Positions 47,639 to 57,799 of a stretch of DNA of 64,000 nt are shown here, piece by piece. The DNA comes from Cladorrhinum sp. PSN259. Its lineage: Eukaryota; Ascomycota; Sordariomycetes; Sordariales; Podosporaceae. Each line of letters begins with the position of its first letter. Position 1 is the first letter of the stretch. The notes under the pieces were generated by a model. That model had not been told where the DNA came from and did not search any database. It saw only the letters and a program-made list of their open reading frames with translations. The position numbers and the translations under genes were made by a program. The stretch spans positions 124,001 to 188,000 of the forward strand of contig MU867096.1 in NCBI GenBank assembly GCA_033725935.1, in the 5' to 3' direction.

Positions 47639-49510
47639 CTATATCTCAAACGGAATATCGATGGCCTTTCTCGCCTGGGCAACCTGTTGCTTGGCCTTCA
47701 CTTCAGAAATGACCGTGTCCAGGGTATATACTGACAACCCTTGCTCACGGCCGCGTTTGACGAAGTAGCCACACAGATAGTCGATATCAGTATCTCGTCC
47801 TCTGGCTGCCTCTGTACGCATCCTAGAGCTAGCCGTCTGTCTTCGCATAAGCTTGTGCCACACTTCGTCTCGAAGCTTGCTGCTCGTCGCGAACTGCTGG
47901 AACTTCTGCGAGTTTCTGCACTCCCACATTCGAGACACGACAACACAGACCTCACTGAGCATTTGGTCCATGAGAAGCCTCGCATATGTGCTGCCTGGTA
48001 GCTTGTCGTAGGTGCAGTCGAGCAGTACCGTCAATGGGTCAATGATTGCGTGGAACGCAATTGTTGGCAGTTTATATCGGAAAAAGTCTTGCGGTGGGTG
48101 TCCCGAAGCATAAAGGTCCGGAACTGCGGTCAATAATCGGAGCAGATGCTGAGCGTTTTGTGTTCGCTCAATCGGCGGGTGACGCCTGAACCTGTTTCGT
48201 ACAAGCGGGTCGGCAACAGTTTGTTGAAACAGTGTCAAGTACAATCTTCCTTCTCGTACTTTCTCTACCGAGAACTGATCTTCGGTGTGCCCCAACTTGG
48301 TCGAAAAATGACCCAACAGAAATGTCGGACGCTTTAAGACACTGGGGAAGTAAGCCTGAATGATGTCTTCGGCAACCCCCAACCCGTCGTTAACTAGGCA
48401 AATGGTTGACCTGTGGTCTAGTCGGTGGACAAAAGGCTTTAAGGCTCGAAGGACGTGGGCTGCTGGCACAGTCACAATGAGATTCTTCATCACCATACCC
48501 TTTACGTCCTGCTCATAGTCCGCAGCGGTTGAAGTATCCACTGCTATGATTCGGTCGCGGGGAATAATCTTGTCGTCTTCATAGACGGTAATACGGCGTC
48601 CAGCCCTATGCCACCCTTTTCCAAGCCCGTATGCGTGTAACATGTAGTACGGAGGAGGTAGTGATTCACATCCAGCCAAGGCGTGGGCGATATATCGCCC
48701 AACTGGATCCGTTCCCATGACGTAGATGTGATCTGATGGCGTAAACCGTTGTTCCTCGGCCAAAGGAACGATTTTTGTTTCAGGTGCTTTTTCTTCCTGA
48801 TCCCACAGGGCTACCTTTGACCGAATTCGTTCCCTTTCGGCGTCATATTTCACTGTTTCTTGGACTGGGCTCTCCCAGGACATGGGTTTGACAGGATCGG
48901 CTTGTTGAACCGCTTCCGCTTGGACTTTGTTCTGGCTCCGTCCGGCCTGCCTCACCTTTTCTCGCGATTCAACATGATTCGTGGGTTGAGCAGCCTCCGA
49001 CTGATCCGCATGCTGAACTTCGACTCTTTCCTGGTCGGGGGCCGCCGGCTCAGGCTGAATTCGTTCTCGGTCTGTGGTAGAGATTGATGTTTCTGCCAGG
49101 GTGGGAGCTTCGGAAGCGACTGCGGCTTCTGCTGAAGCTGGCTCCCAGTTTGGAACTGGAGCCTCTGTTGCCGACGAGGTTGAGACAATTTTTGGAGGTT
49201 CGGCTCGTTTTGGAGGGGTATGAGAGGTTTTCACAGGCTGAACAGCCATGGGCCCTGGGCCCCGTCTACGTATGAGGCGGCCCAGCTTCCCCATTGCCTG
49301 GTTGAGGGGAAGCAACGGTAACTCGTTCTTCTTCTTTCTTTCTAGAACCGGCCCAGTCGTTGTGAAATGCCGGTTCACCAACAGTTGGCTGGCCCCCCGG
49401 CCCGCCGAGTCGTTATTGAGAAACCATGCTGTATGTCTGCGGGGTATTCTCGCAAACACCCGCAACTGCGGGCGACCGCCCACAAGGAGATACAGGTTGC
49501 CGGTGTTCAC
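47639..49510 (-). CDS. Ketopantoate-reductase (ApbA/PanE)-fold protein, probably mitochondrial; start unresolved
   Basis: Resembles the 2-dehydropantoate 2-reductase fold, which in fungi also includes Cbs2-like mitochondrial translation factors. The frame gives up to 623 residues. The first ~70 residues are Arg-rich without acidic clusters and contain RHFTTTGPVLERKKK, like a mitochondrial presequence. A Glu/Ala/Gln-rich linker spans about 90-255. The Rossmann-like region starts DHIYVMGTDPVGRYIAHALAG, with GxxPxG in place of the classical GxGxxG, followed by VTVPAAHVLRALKPFVHRL and the helical C-terminal domain (LPTIAFHAIIDPLTVLLDC). The frame is open back to 49564 with no ATG; the next internal ATG is near residue 72 and would remove the presequence. 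A short 5' exon is therefore likely, for example spliced to a CTCAG acceptor near 49520. Enzymatic activity is uncertain. Confidence 0.8.
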   Translation of the reverse strand: MNTGNLYLLVGGRPQLRVFARIPRRHTAWFLNNDSAGRGASQLLVNRHFTTTGPVLERKKKNELPLLPLNQAMGKLGRLIRRRGPGPMAVQPVKTSHTPPKRAEPPKIVSTSSATEAPVPNWEPASAEAAVASEAPTLAETSISTTDRERIQPEPAAPDQERVEVQHADQSEAAQPTNHVESREKVRQAGRSQNKVQAEAVQQADPVKPMSWESPVQETVKYDAERERIRSKVALWDQEEKAPETKIVPLAEEQRFTPSDHIYVMGTDPVGRYIAHALAGCESLPPPYYMLHAYGLGKGWHRAGRRITVYEDDKIIPRDRIIAVDTSTAADYEQDVKGMVMKNLIVTVPAAHVLRALKPFVHRLDHRSTICLVNDGLGVAEDIIQAYFPSVLKRPTFLLGHFSTKLGHTEDQFSVEKVREGRLYLTLFQQTVADPLVRNRFRRHPPIERTQNAQHLLRLLTAVPDLYASGHPPQDFFRYKLPTIAFHAIIDPLTVLLDCTYDKLPGSTYARLLMDQMLSEVCVVVSRMWECRNSQKFQQFATSSKLRDEVWHKLMRRQTASSRMRTEAARGRDTDIDYLCGYFVKRGREQGLSVYTLDTVISEVKAKQQVAQARKAIDIPFEI

Positions 49511-49564
49511 GGGGGAAGCTGAGATCGCATGGTAGGGGATAGAGGGGTCGGTGTCGCAGTATCA

Positions 49565-50284
49565 CGCGGCGACTCGGCGCAGGGGAAGCTCGCTATGACT
49601 ACGGCATGCGATTCGGCATTTGGCTCGACCCTGCAGTCAATTCGAGGGATGGGTTTCGAGGGCGTCGAGGTCGTCTTTAAAAGGTGTCGTCGAGAATGGT
49701 CGTCTTCTGAGATTTTAAGTTTTTTTGATCACCAAGAAAGTCCTGGGGGGGCAGCGAGCTTTTTACTTGGGAGTTGATTGGTCCATCTACCTACAGGGAC
49801 CACTGACCCACTGGACCGGCGCAGTGGCTAACAGAAAATGGGGTTCACATGAAATCGTCTTGCAATGAAACGGTTATACATTCAACGGTCAGACTCTAAT
49901 CACGGACAAAGAACAATTTCAGCAACATAGTAGATTGTTATGTCATTACCAGCTGTTTTTTGTCTGCCTAATGCCAAAGTTATAGTTAAATATCAACCGT
50001 TCTGGTGAGGGGTATAACTGCCGTTTCTCTCTTTTTTGGGTGTACCTAGCGAAGTGGGCTGCTTGTAACCTTGGAAAAGTGGAGCAGTACGTACCTAACA
50101 ACAAGATCCTTGTCTCAAGTTTTAAATCGCATTTGAAGTTCAGATCGACTTTCATCTATCATTCAAGGAAAGGAAGACATCCTGCAAGAGCTCTCTGAAC
50201 TGATTTACAACATTATCCCTGGCGCAGGAAAAATCACAGCCCTTACATCGTAACACTAATTTTCAGGACTGAATCTGTTTCGCA
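49565..50284. promoter_or_regulatory. Divergent promoter region, reductase-like gene and LRP1
   Basis: About 0.7 kb. It may contain the missing 5' exon of the reductase-like gene; I could not find an ATG-donor pair giving the right phase. No other gene seen. Confidence 0.4.
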
Positions 50285-50959
50285 ATGGACGTCAGCGATG
50301 TCACGCCGCAGCTTGAGCAGCTTGACGTGGATATCAAAAAATTGGAGGAAGCCTTGAAGCCTCTGCTCGGCGATATTGGCGATCTCTCATCCAAACTCCC
50401 GCTTCTCGACAAGTCAAAACTTTATGTTTTGATGGCTTATGCGATAGAGTCTTTGCTTTTCTGTATGTCTCAACATTCATTTTCTCTCAACAATCAAATT
50501 TCACTGAATATATTGCTGATAATCGGCCACAGCATCATTGCGCCTGAACGGAGTGGATACCAAGGAGCATGCCATCCTTACAGAGTTAAAGCGTGTCAGG
50601 CAATACTTCGAGAAGATACAAAAGCTAGAGACCCCTCCCGCTGAACGTGAAACCAAAGTCAACACAGAAGCAGTTGCTCGATTTGTCAGGAATGATCTTG
50701 TATGTCATCTCACCGTTTGTGTTTACAACTTACTTACGTCTCGCAGGCCGGAAACAACAAGGAAATCCAGACCAAGTTGACAGAGCTTATTGCAAGAGAG
50801 AAGGCAAAGGCGGAAGCTGCGGCAGCGGCAGCGGCATCGTCCAGTGCTGAGAAGAAAAGGTCAGCAGAGGAGACCACTTCAGGAACCCGTTCCCTTGAGC
50901 GGTCTGAGGATCAGAAGTCCAAAAGACCAAGGCGTGAGGCATCCAAGAAGAAGAAATAA
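50285..50959 (+). CDS. LRP1: Rrp47/Lrp1 (C1D family) nuclear exosome cofactor
   Basis: Partner of the nuclear exosome nuclease Rrp6 in rRNA, snRNA and snoRNA 3' processing. Exons 50285-50462, 50533-50699 and 50747-50959 give 185 residues. The Sas10/C1D domain fills about residues 5-110: LEQLDVDIKKLEEALKPLL, the YAIESLLF helix completed across intron 1, then NGVDTKEHAILTELKRVRQ and RFVRNDL at the end of exon 2. The C terminus is Ala-rich and then strongly basic (KSKRPRREASKKKK), as in family members that bind RNA through this tail. Introns have GTATGT donors and are 70 and 47 nt. Confidence 0.93.
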
Positions 50960-51698
50960 GTCGTTATACAGACTATGGATTTTGGTAAAGATTCCTGTAC
51001 CTCAGCGGGAGGAAACAAGGAGCCGGCATCGCGAAGTCTGTCGCCGAGTCAAGAGGTGATCAGCTGATACATTTCAGCTCCCAGAGGTTTGCCTGGCTTG
51101 ATGGACTGGCCCGATGCAAGATGAATGGCCTTTGATATTTGCCAGCCCCGATGATTTATTCTATATACCCAAAACAGATCAGTGCAGAGGGATTCATGCT
51201 CCTGACTAGTAATGAAGAGGACAAGGCTATGAGACAGCACGAGTGTGCCCAAACCAAAGATAGTATACGCCATCCAAACATATGAGGACTGGAAAGAAAA
51301 ATAAATACCCATCTACTGGAACTGAACATGACAAGCCCTTCGAAACCAGTGATAGCTTAAGTTGTATACCCAAGCATGCCAAGTTGAAGCCATCACCATC
51401 AACCCCAACCCTCGCCAGATCTTCTACCCCAGCATTTGAGACATATCAAAATCCTCGGGTTTCTATTGGCTTCTAGACCACAGGGGGCTTTCTTAGTGGC
51501 CAATGGCAAAATTCCTACTGCCGGTCTTCTGAACGGCCACCCCGGCAAAACCGCGATAAACTCCGTTTCCCAGGGTCCCGTGAACAACATCTTGCTTCCT
51601 CCCGAAAGCCGCTCACTTTTTTTTTTCTGTCGCAACAAACGCTCGTTGGAAGTCATTCTTTCTACAACACAAACAAGCAAAACCACAAACCAGTCATC
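50960..51698. other. Spacer between LRP1 and MIX17
   Basis: 739 bp with no convincing coding frame; it includes the pyrimidine-rich leader of MIX17. Confidence 0.45.
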
Positions 51699-52245
51699 AT
51701 GCCTCGCCAGTCAAGATCCTCAGGCCGCCCGGCTCCCACCCGCCCTACCGTCACTGCTCGCGCTCCCGCACCGCAGCAGACCAGACCCGCAGCAACCTAC
51801 GCTGCTCCCACCTCTGCTCCTCACAACAAGGCCGCCGCCCACCCTCCCGCTGCCGCCGGCGCTGCTGCCCCTCAGGCTCCCGGTTTGATGTCTCAAATGG
51901 CTAGCACTGCTGCGTAAGCTTTATCCCGGCCCCCCCTACCCCCTCGTTCCCCCTCCATACCCTCTGACTAACGTATATAAAAGCGGTGTCGCAATCGGTT
52001 CCTCCATCGGCCACATGGTCGGCAACGGTTTCTCCTCTATGTTCGGCGGCTCCTCCGACGCCGCTGCCCCCGAGCCCTCCACCCAGGCTCAGGCCGCTCC
52101 CCAGAACAGCGCTTGGGGCAACAACTGTGCGGGCGCCACGACGAACTTCACCAAGTGCATGGACGAGAACGGCGGCAACATGCAGATTTGCGGGTGGTAC
52201 TTGGAGCAGCTCAAGGCTTGCCAGGCTGCTGCTAGCCAGTACTAA
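51699..52245 (+). CDS. MIX17: MIX17/CHCHD2-CHCHD10 family twin CX9C protein
   Basis: Mitochondrial intermembrane space protein imported through the Mia40 relay and linked to respiration. Exon 1 51699-51913, intron 51914-51983 with a CTAAC branch point, exon 2 51984-52245; 158 residues. The N terminus is basic and Pro/Ala-rich (MPRQSRSSGRPAPTRPTVTA). A hydrophobic Gly-rich segment follows (GLMSQMASTAAGVAIGSSIG), typical of the family. The C-terminal CHCH domain has two CX9C motifs: CAGATTNFTKC and CGWYLEQLKAC. All four cysteines are present. High C at third codon positions suggests strong expression. Confidence 0.95.
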
Positions 52246-52695
52246 AGCTTTGCGGCAGTTGTGAGGGTGGTGTAGTAGAGGAAAGAAGAGCTGTAATGAT
52301 AGCCGGTTAAAACAAAAACAAATGGAAATCAATGAACACCAAGGATCTTGGGGGCTGGACTGATTCGACTGGATTGGAACTTGGTATGGAAGTTACTGGT
52401 TTGAACGGTCAAGTATTTAGGGGAAGATATAGAGGAAAGGGGATGTTGAGGAGCTACCCGGTCCATCGAAGGCACTTTCACGATTCGCTATGCATGAGGA
52501 TGTAACTGAGGAACGATGAGAAGCCCATCGATTACTGAATAACTACCAAACCCTACAGAGACACCAAGCGCTCATTCTCCGCTCTGTTTCGCGAGCTGGC
52601 TGGGACTTAGCTCTGGTATGATCCGAAGAAAAAACCCTAAATGACTTCTTTTTGTCCATGAAAGAGAGAAACCCCCCAAAAAAATAACAAAACTC
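52246..52695. other. Convergent 3' spacer, MIX17 and UBX gene
   Basis: 450 bp of 3' flanks. Nothing gene-like. Confidence 0.5.
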
Positions 52696-54297
52696 CTACT
52701 CCGTATCATTGTCTTCTCGCCTTGGCTCAAAGTTGGTCTGTGACATTGCGCGTTAGTTTGTGATGACACATGGCTTAGTATCTTAATGAGATTCCAGGAG
52801 AACACTTACAGAGTTGCCATTGTAAAATTGCTGTTCATTTCGCCGCCTGAGATTGTCCAGCCCTGCTACGCGCCGACTATCTGCCCTGCCTGTTGCCTGA
52901 GCGGGGCTAATGGCTTCTTGTGAATCAGGTTGATCATCCCCAGACGGTGTGCCAGTGCTGAATAACGTCGAGAAGAATGATGAGATAAGGCCGAAGAAGC
53001 CGGTAACGATACCCAACATGAATGCAATGAACCTTTGAAAGATGTTGCCCTCTGGTGGATGAACAGCGGAGCTAGCTACAGAGCTCGCACGAGTATAAGC
53101 CGTCGTGTGTTTTGGTATTGGCACCAGAATGAGTGTTGCGGAAGGTGTCAACTCGAGAGCCTGGAGCGTCTTGTCCTCCTCGGTCACATCGATCCTTCTG
53201 CTAGGCAAAGGAGTGAGGAGAACCTTAAACGTATAAGGTTGTTTGCCGTCTTTGCGGTTATCATCAACGTATTGCCTCACATCTTCAAGAGTATCGGTGC
53301 TTGTGAACTTGCTGCGGAGCGAAGAGCCATCAAACAGTCTGACCTGGATTGCAGCATGCTCACTGAGCTTGCCCGTCTTGGGAAGGATTTCTGTGGCAGG
53401 AGCAAACGGTGCTGTGCTCGCCTCTGCGAGAGCTTTTCGTTCGGCTGCAATCTCGGCTTGCTTTGCCCTGCGAGCAGCCTTGTCGTCCTCAATGGCCTTG
53501 AGAATTCTTGCCCGCTCCTCACGGGCCTGCTGTTGCCTCTTTTTAAAGGTATCGGCATATGTGTTTTGAGCGACTTCTTCTGCATTCGCGGGAGCCTCGG
53601 TCTTGGCTTTGGCCCTCTCTTGAGCTTTTCGCCTGGCTTCCTCTTCTGCATTTCTCTTCTGCTCTGCGAGCCTTGCAGCTCTTTCGGCAAGCATTGCCTG
53701 AGCCTGTGCTATGGCCTCACTAGTTGGGGATGGAGTTGCCCGGCCAGAACTGCTGGTAATAGATCCCTCAGGCTCCATGGGATTTGGCTGTATGGGGGTA
53801 ACCGGCGCAGGTATCGCCACAGGTGTTGGCGCTGCTGCCGTGGGCGGAATGGGGACAGATGTGTGTGTCGTCTCAGGCTGAGTTTGCGGCACGGCTGGCT
53901 CATTAGAGCCGAGAGCCTTGGTAAGTCTTCTTATTACCTCCCCCTTTGAAGTACCTCCTGGAATATACTCCTTCAGGTCCGCATTTTTGATCACAACAAT
54001 CGTTGGCTTTTTGGGGAGTGGGTATATTTGGGCCAAGAACCCCTCTTCCTGTGAGCCAGCTTCGAGCCGCAGCGTGACTGCTGTAGACTGGAGTAGGTTT
54101 ACGACATCGGTCTCCTTCAGAAAATCATTTTCCCAGAGCTGACTCTCATCTTGGCCGTCTGTTCTATGTGGTCAGTTGGTCTGTGTCTTCGTCAATGCAA
54201 TGCTTGTCATCTTACCTGTTACAAAGCACACTACAGACTTGGTCTGTTGAAGAGCTGCCGCTATCCCCTCTTGTAGAGTTCCTTGAAAGAAAGCCAT
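52696..54297 (-). CDS. UBX-domain protein of the UBXN4/Ubx7 type
   Basis: Probable Cdc48/p97 adaptor in ER-associated degradation. Exons 54297-54216, 54158-52810 and 52737-52696 give 490 residues. The thioredoxin-like UAS region occupies about 1-100 (MAFFQGTLQEGIAAALQQTK, then AQIYPLPKKPTIVVIKNADL), as in human UBXN4. A Pro-rich linker and a long charged coiled coil (about 170-275) lead to the UBX domain at about 292-376 (IQVRLFDGSSLRSKF ... TLQALELTPSATLILVPI). The p97-contact loop reads LPS where FPR is usual, so binding may be weaker. A hairpin-like hydrophobic stretch (FIAFMLGIVTGFFGLISSFF) near 400-420 fits ER membrane insertion. Without the last intron the protein would end VSVLLESH instead of TNFEPRREDNDTE; the spliced end is more typical. 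Confidence 0.9.
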
Positions 54298-54848
54298 TGC
54301 GAGTCGATGGATGAGATGTGAGATGTGAGATAAGGATGAGAGATGACAGGTGGACAGATCAGAGAGGTTGGGGCCTTCACCCGGGGAGCTCGGATGTACT
54401 TCAAGAACAGTATGTGGAAGAGAACAAAAGATTAAGTTTGGGCTATCCTAACTGTGAAAGCTGGTGGAAAGCAGGTTTTGACAATTTGAGGTCAGCTTAA
54501 GTTAAAGTAGCGGCAGATACACTACAGAGAAGACGAGAGAAGTTGCCTGGAGCCATCGAAATGAACAACGAGGGTTGCAACAAGTCACCAACCAGGCTGC
54601 ATCATCGCGTCCCGCCGCAAGCCACAGCGCATCAGCAACCCCTGTAACTCCAAGCTTAATTGAGGGGTGTGGGGCATCCTCTCGGGACATCTTGATTTCC
54701 AACCAAACCCGGCGCCAAAGCTGACCCCAAATGACGCGGGATCTCCACTGGGACAGAAAGAGAAAGCTCCAAAAATGCCATCCTGTGTTTCCCGATTTGG
54801 GAACAAAACAAACCCACAGCATCCCTCCCCACCTTGACTTCAAGAACA
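54298..54848. promoter_or_regulatory. Divergent promoter region, UBX gene and SURF1
   Basis: 551 bp between start codons of two housekeeping genes. No coding frame seen. Confidence 0.45.
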
Positions 54849-56105
54849 ATGGCAGCCGGAAGACTCTTCAGCTGTCTTGTAAGGCCATTACAGGGGAAAG
54901 CGACGACAATTGGCAAGTCGATTCCAAAATGGACTGGTCAACTTAGACCCCAAGTCCAAATTCCTCCTCGACGACCAGTCTCCACCTCTGCGCCGCGCAG
55001 CCAAAGACCACAGCCAGCCGACGACCCCAATTTCACTTCGATACTCGATAACCCTCCTGAATTAGTTAGGACAGGTCGCAGACATGGCCCTGGTCTAATC
55101 ATTCTTGGTACAACTCCTTGAACCACCAATATACCGACCGTCGCTTTCGAAGTCTCTCTTCTAATACAATGATATCCCAGCCATAATCCCCATAACCGCC
55201 TTCTTCCTCGGAAGCTGGCAAGTCCAACGTCTAAAATGGAAGACTGACCTCATCGCCAAATGCGAGGACCGCATAGTCCGACCACCACTGCCCCTTCCCG
55301 CGCGAGTGGACGCAGACGCGATAGCCGACTTTGATTTTAGACGAGTATACATGTACGGCAAGTTCAGACACGACCAGGAAATGCTCGTCGGTCCAAGAAT
55401 GCGCGACGGCCAGCAAGGATATATCGTCGTGACGCCCCTCGAGCGCGAAGGTGACCCGGGCGCCACGGTGCTGGTAAACCGAGGTTGGATCTCCAAAAAG
55501 ATGGCGGACCAAAAGTTGCGCCCCGAGGGACTACCGACGGGCATGGTGCGGGTTGAGGGCATGTTGAGACAGCCGTGGAAGAAGAACATGTTCACTCCCG
55601 AGAACAGGCCGGATATTGGAGAGTTCTATTTCCCAGATGTCAAACAGATGGCTTCGTTGACTGGAAGTCAACCTGTTTGGGTTGAGCAAACTATGGGTAT
55701 GTTCTGTGGTTTTACTTCTTGACATGCTTATTTTATGTGCTGCTAGCTATGATATGCTCTTGTGGCTGCCTTTGCTAACAGCTCTTTCTTCTCGTCTCTC
55801 AGAGCCGGATTACTTCCAGCTTCTAGACAATGAGGCTAAGGGCATTCCCATTGGGAGACCTGCCGAAGTCAACCTGCGAAACAACCATGCGCAGTATATC
55901 TTTACTTGGTAAGTCTTCTCTTCATATGGACTCTTAATAGCCCGTCGGTGGCGATGCTTCATGTGTTCCTCCATGATGGTGAGGATATGCGACTGACAAG
56001 CCTAGGTATGGCCTTGCTATGGCTACATCGATAATGTTTTATATGGTAGTCAAGAAGCCACCAACCAACATAACGAAGCGTGTCCGCATGAACAAGCATT
56101 GGTAA
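54849..56105 (+). CDS. SHY1: SURF1/Shy1 cytochrome c oxidase assembly factor
   Basis: Mitochondrial inner membrane protein that helps heme a insertion and Cox1 maturation in complex IV. Exons 54849-55107, 55181-55696, 55803-55908 and 56006-56105 give 326 residues, all joined in frame. The N terminus is a presequence (MAAGRLFSCLVRPLQGKATT). The first membrane segment is formed across intron 1 (GLIILAIIPITAFFLGSWQ) and is followed by VQRLKWK. The intermembrane part contains the family motifs GPRMRDGQQGYIVVTPLERE and VLVNRGWISKK. The second membrane segment, YIFTWYGLAMATSIMFYMVV, spans the last intron. The stop is 34 bp from the CENP-T stop on the other strand, so the 3' ends of the two transcripts must overlap. 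Confidence 0.95.
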
Positions 56106-56139
56106 ATAATTATTCCAACATAGTTGGTTTGCTTACCCT

Positions 56140-57799
56140 TCAGGTGCCGTCTTCATCTTCTGCTGCAGCTGTTGATTCCTTTCGGCACTTTTTGGACGGA
56201 GCAGGTGGTGCCATTCGAAGATCCTGCAACAACTCCCTTGGTAGGTATCGTTGCGCCAGAGAAAATGGCGTGGTTCGTGGGTTGATTTGGCGCTGCCTGG
56301 AGGGGTGTGGGTGTCAATCATGTGTACGACATCATATAAACGAGATACCCGATCATGGATTGTACGATACCTCTTCATCAGAGTGAGCACATCACTCTCA
56401 TCGATAGTCTTTCGACCTGCATGTCGAGCATATGCTCCAAGATCCTCGCCTAACTGCTCGAAGTACCATTCTGATGCTTGCATAATGGCCGCCATCGCGT
56501 CTGGCGCAATCTTTCCTTTTGCTCCGCTCGTTTTGGCGAAGTTCTGCGCCAACCGTTTTACTACTGCTGGCGGTAGAGATGGATATTCAATTCCGTGTTT
56601 TGATATGTTCACGCCTTTTTTCTTCGAGGAGCTTCTCTGGGCGGCACTTTTGGCGGTAATGATTTCGGTCTGAGTTTCGTCGTCGAGGTGCCGTGTTGCG
56701 CCATCCTCCAGTTCTTCACCCTCCAAATCTGTTATCTCTCCAAGATCCCTCAGGTCGCCAATGTCGCTGTCGCTCCGTTGATCAACCAGTGGCGCATAGT
56801 CTTCGTATTCAATTTGTTCATCGCCGTCATTAGGGGGCCGATCAGGCGAGTCTTTGACTTCTGGCGCAATCATAAACGTATTTTCGTCAAGGTCAAGAGG
56901 AACTTGAATCCCAAAATCGCTTTCATGGCCAGTATCACGGCGTCCCGCGTCATCCAGTCTACGAGAAATTGTTAGCAATCCCGATTGCTGACTTCCACGC
57001 AGCAGAGAACTTATGAATACCTTTCCGGAGAGGCAAGTTCCACATCCATTGTATAATTTTCATCATCATTCACATTGATGGGCGGAAAGAAACCGGACTC
57101 TTGCCCAATCTCCTCGCTGTGCAACATGTCATTCGTGTTGAAGAAGTCGCTCATTCGAGGACTGTTCATTGAGAGTCTTCCACCAGGTTGTTCGCTGTAC
57201 GCCCTACGCGGCATCTCGATCGATTGCATGGTGAAGTTCTCGTCATCCATTAGAACGGAGCGATGTGGCATTAGATCGTCGCTATCGTCGTCATCGTCGT
57301 CGCCGATTGGTAAAGAAAGCCGCGGACGCTTCGGCAGTTCTTCGTCGTCGTCATCGTAGTCCATTCCCATCGGTCCCAAAGTAGTCTCGGGTCCATCATC
57401 ATCATCTTCAGGGCCGTGTCCGGTTGAGCCTTCCCCTGGCGACGAAGAAGATGTCTGAATCGGCTCCGACGTCTTCGCAAGGACCTTACCTAGCGACAGC
57501 AGAAAATCTCGGGGTGAGTCGCGTGCTTCACGTACGCTCCGTCTCCGGGCTCGATGGGGTGTGAATATCGCGGCTCGGCGCGAGTCAATGGTTCGAAATG
57601 CTGCGCGCGCATGTGGTGTCGCGGTTGGAGGCGCAACTTTCCTCCCCGATGCTGAAAGGCCTTGAGGACGCTGAATACCACGCCCCTGGCTTCCCGGTGT
57701 TCGAATGATTGAGCGACGGCCAGTGAATACAGCGGGCTCGGCAGTTGAGGCCCGCCGATTTGGGGTGGCGTCCGGGAGGGGACGGCTTTCGCGAGCCAT
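56140..57799 (-). CDS. CENP-T inner kinetochore protein
   Basis: Centromere protein with a histone fold that pairs with CENP-W and links DNA to the outer kinetochore. Exons 57799-57021, 56958-56371 and 56296-56140 give 507 residues. The N-terminal half is basic and then acidic/disordered (RRSIIRTPGS; later runs of Asp). Segments with the pattern DDENFTMQSIEMPRR and DDENYTMDVELASPE occur twice and may be docking sites. The histone fold lies at about 384-458 (YPSLPPAVVKRLAQNFAK ... RKTIDESDVLTLMKR). The last intron (GTATCG donor) must be removed to give the family end RQRQINPRTTPFSLAQRYL then PRELLQDLRM. Reading through the intron gives an unrelated tail. Confidence 0.93.
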
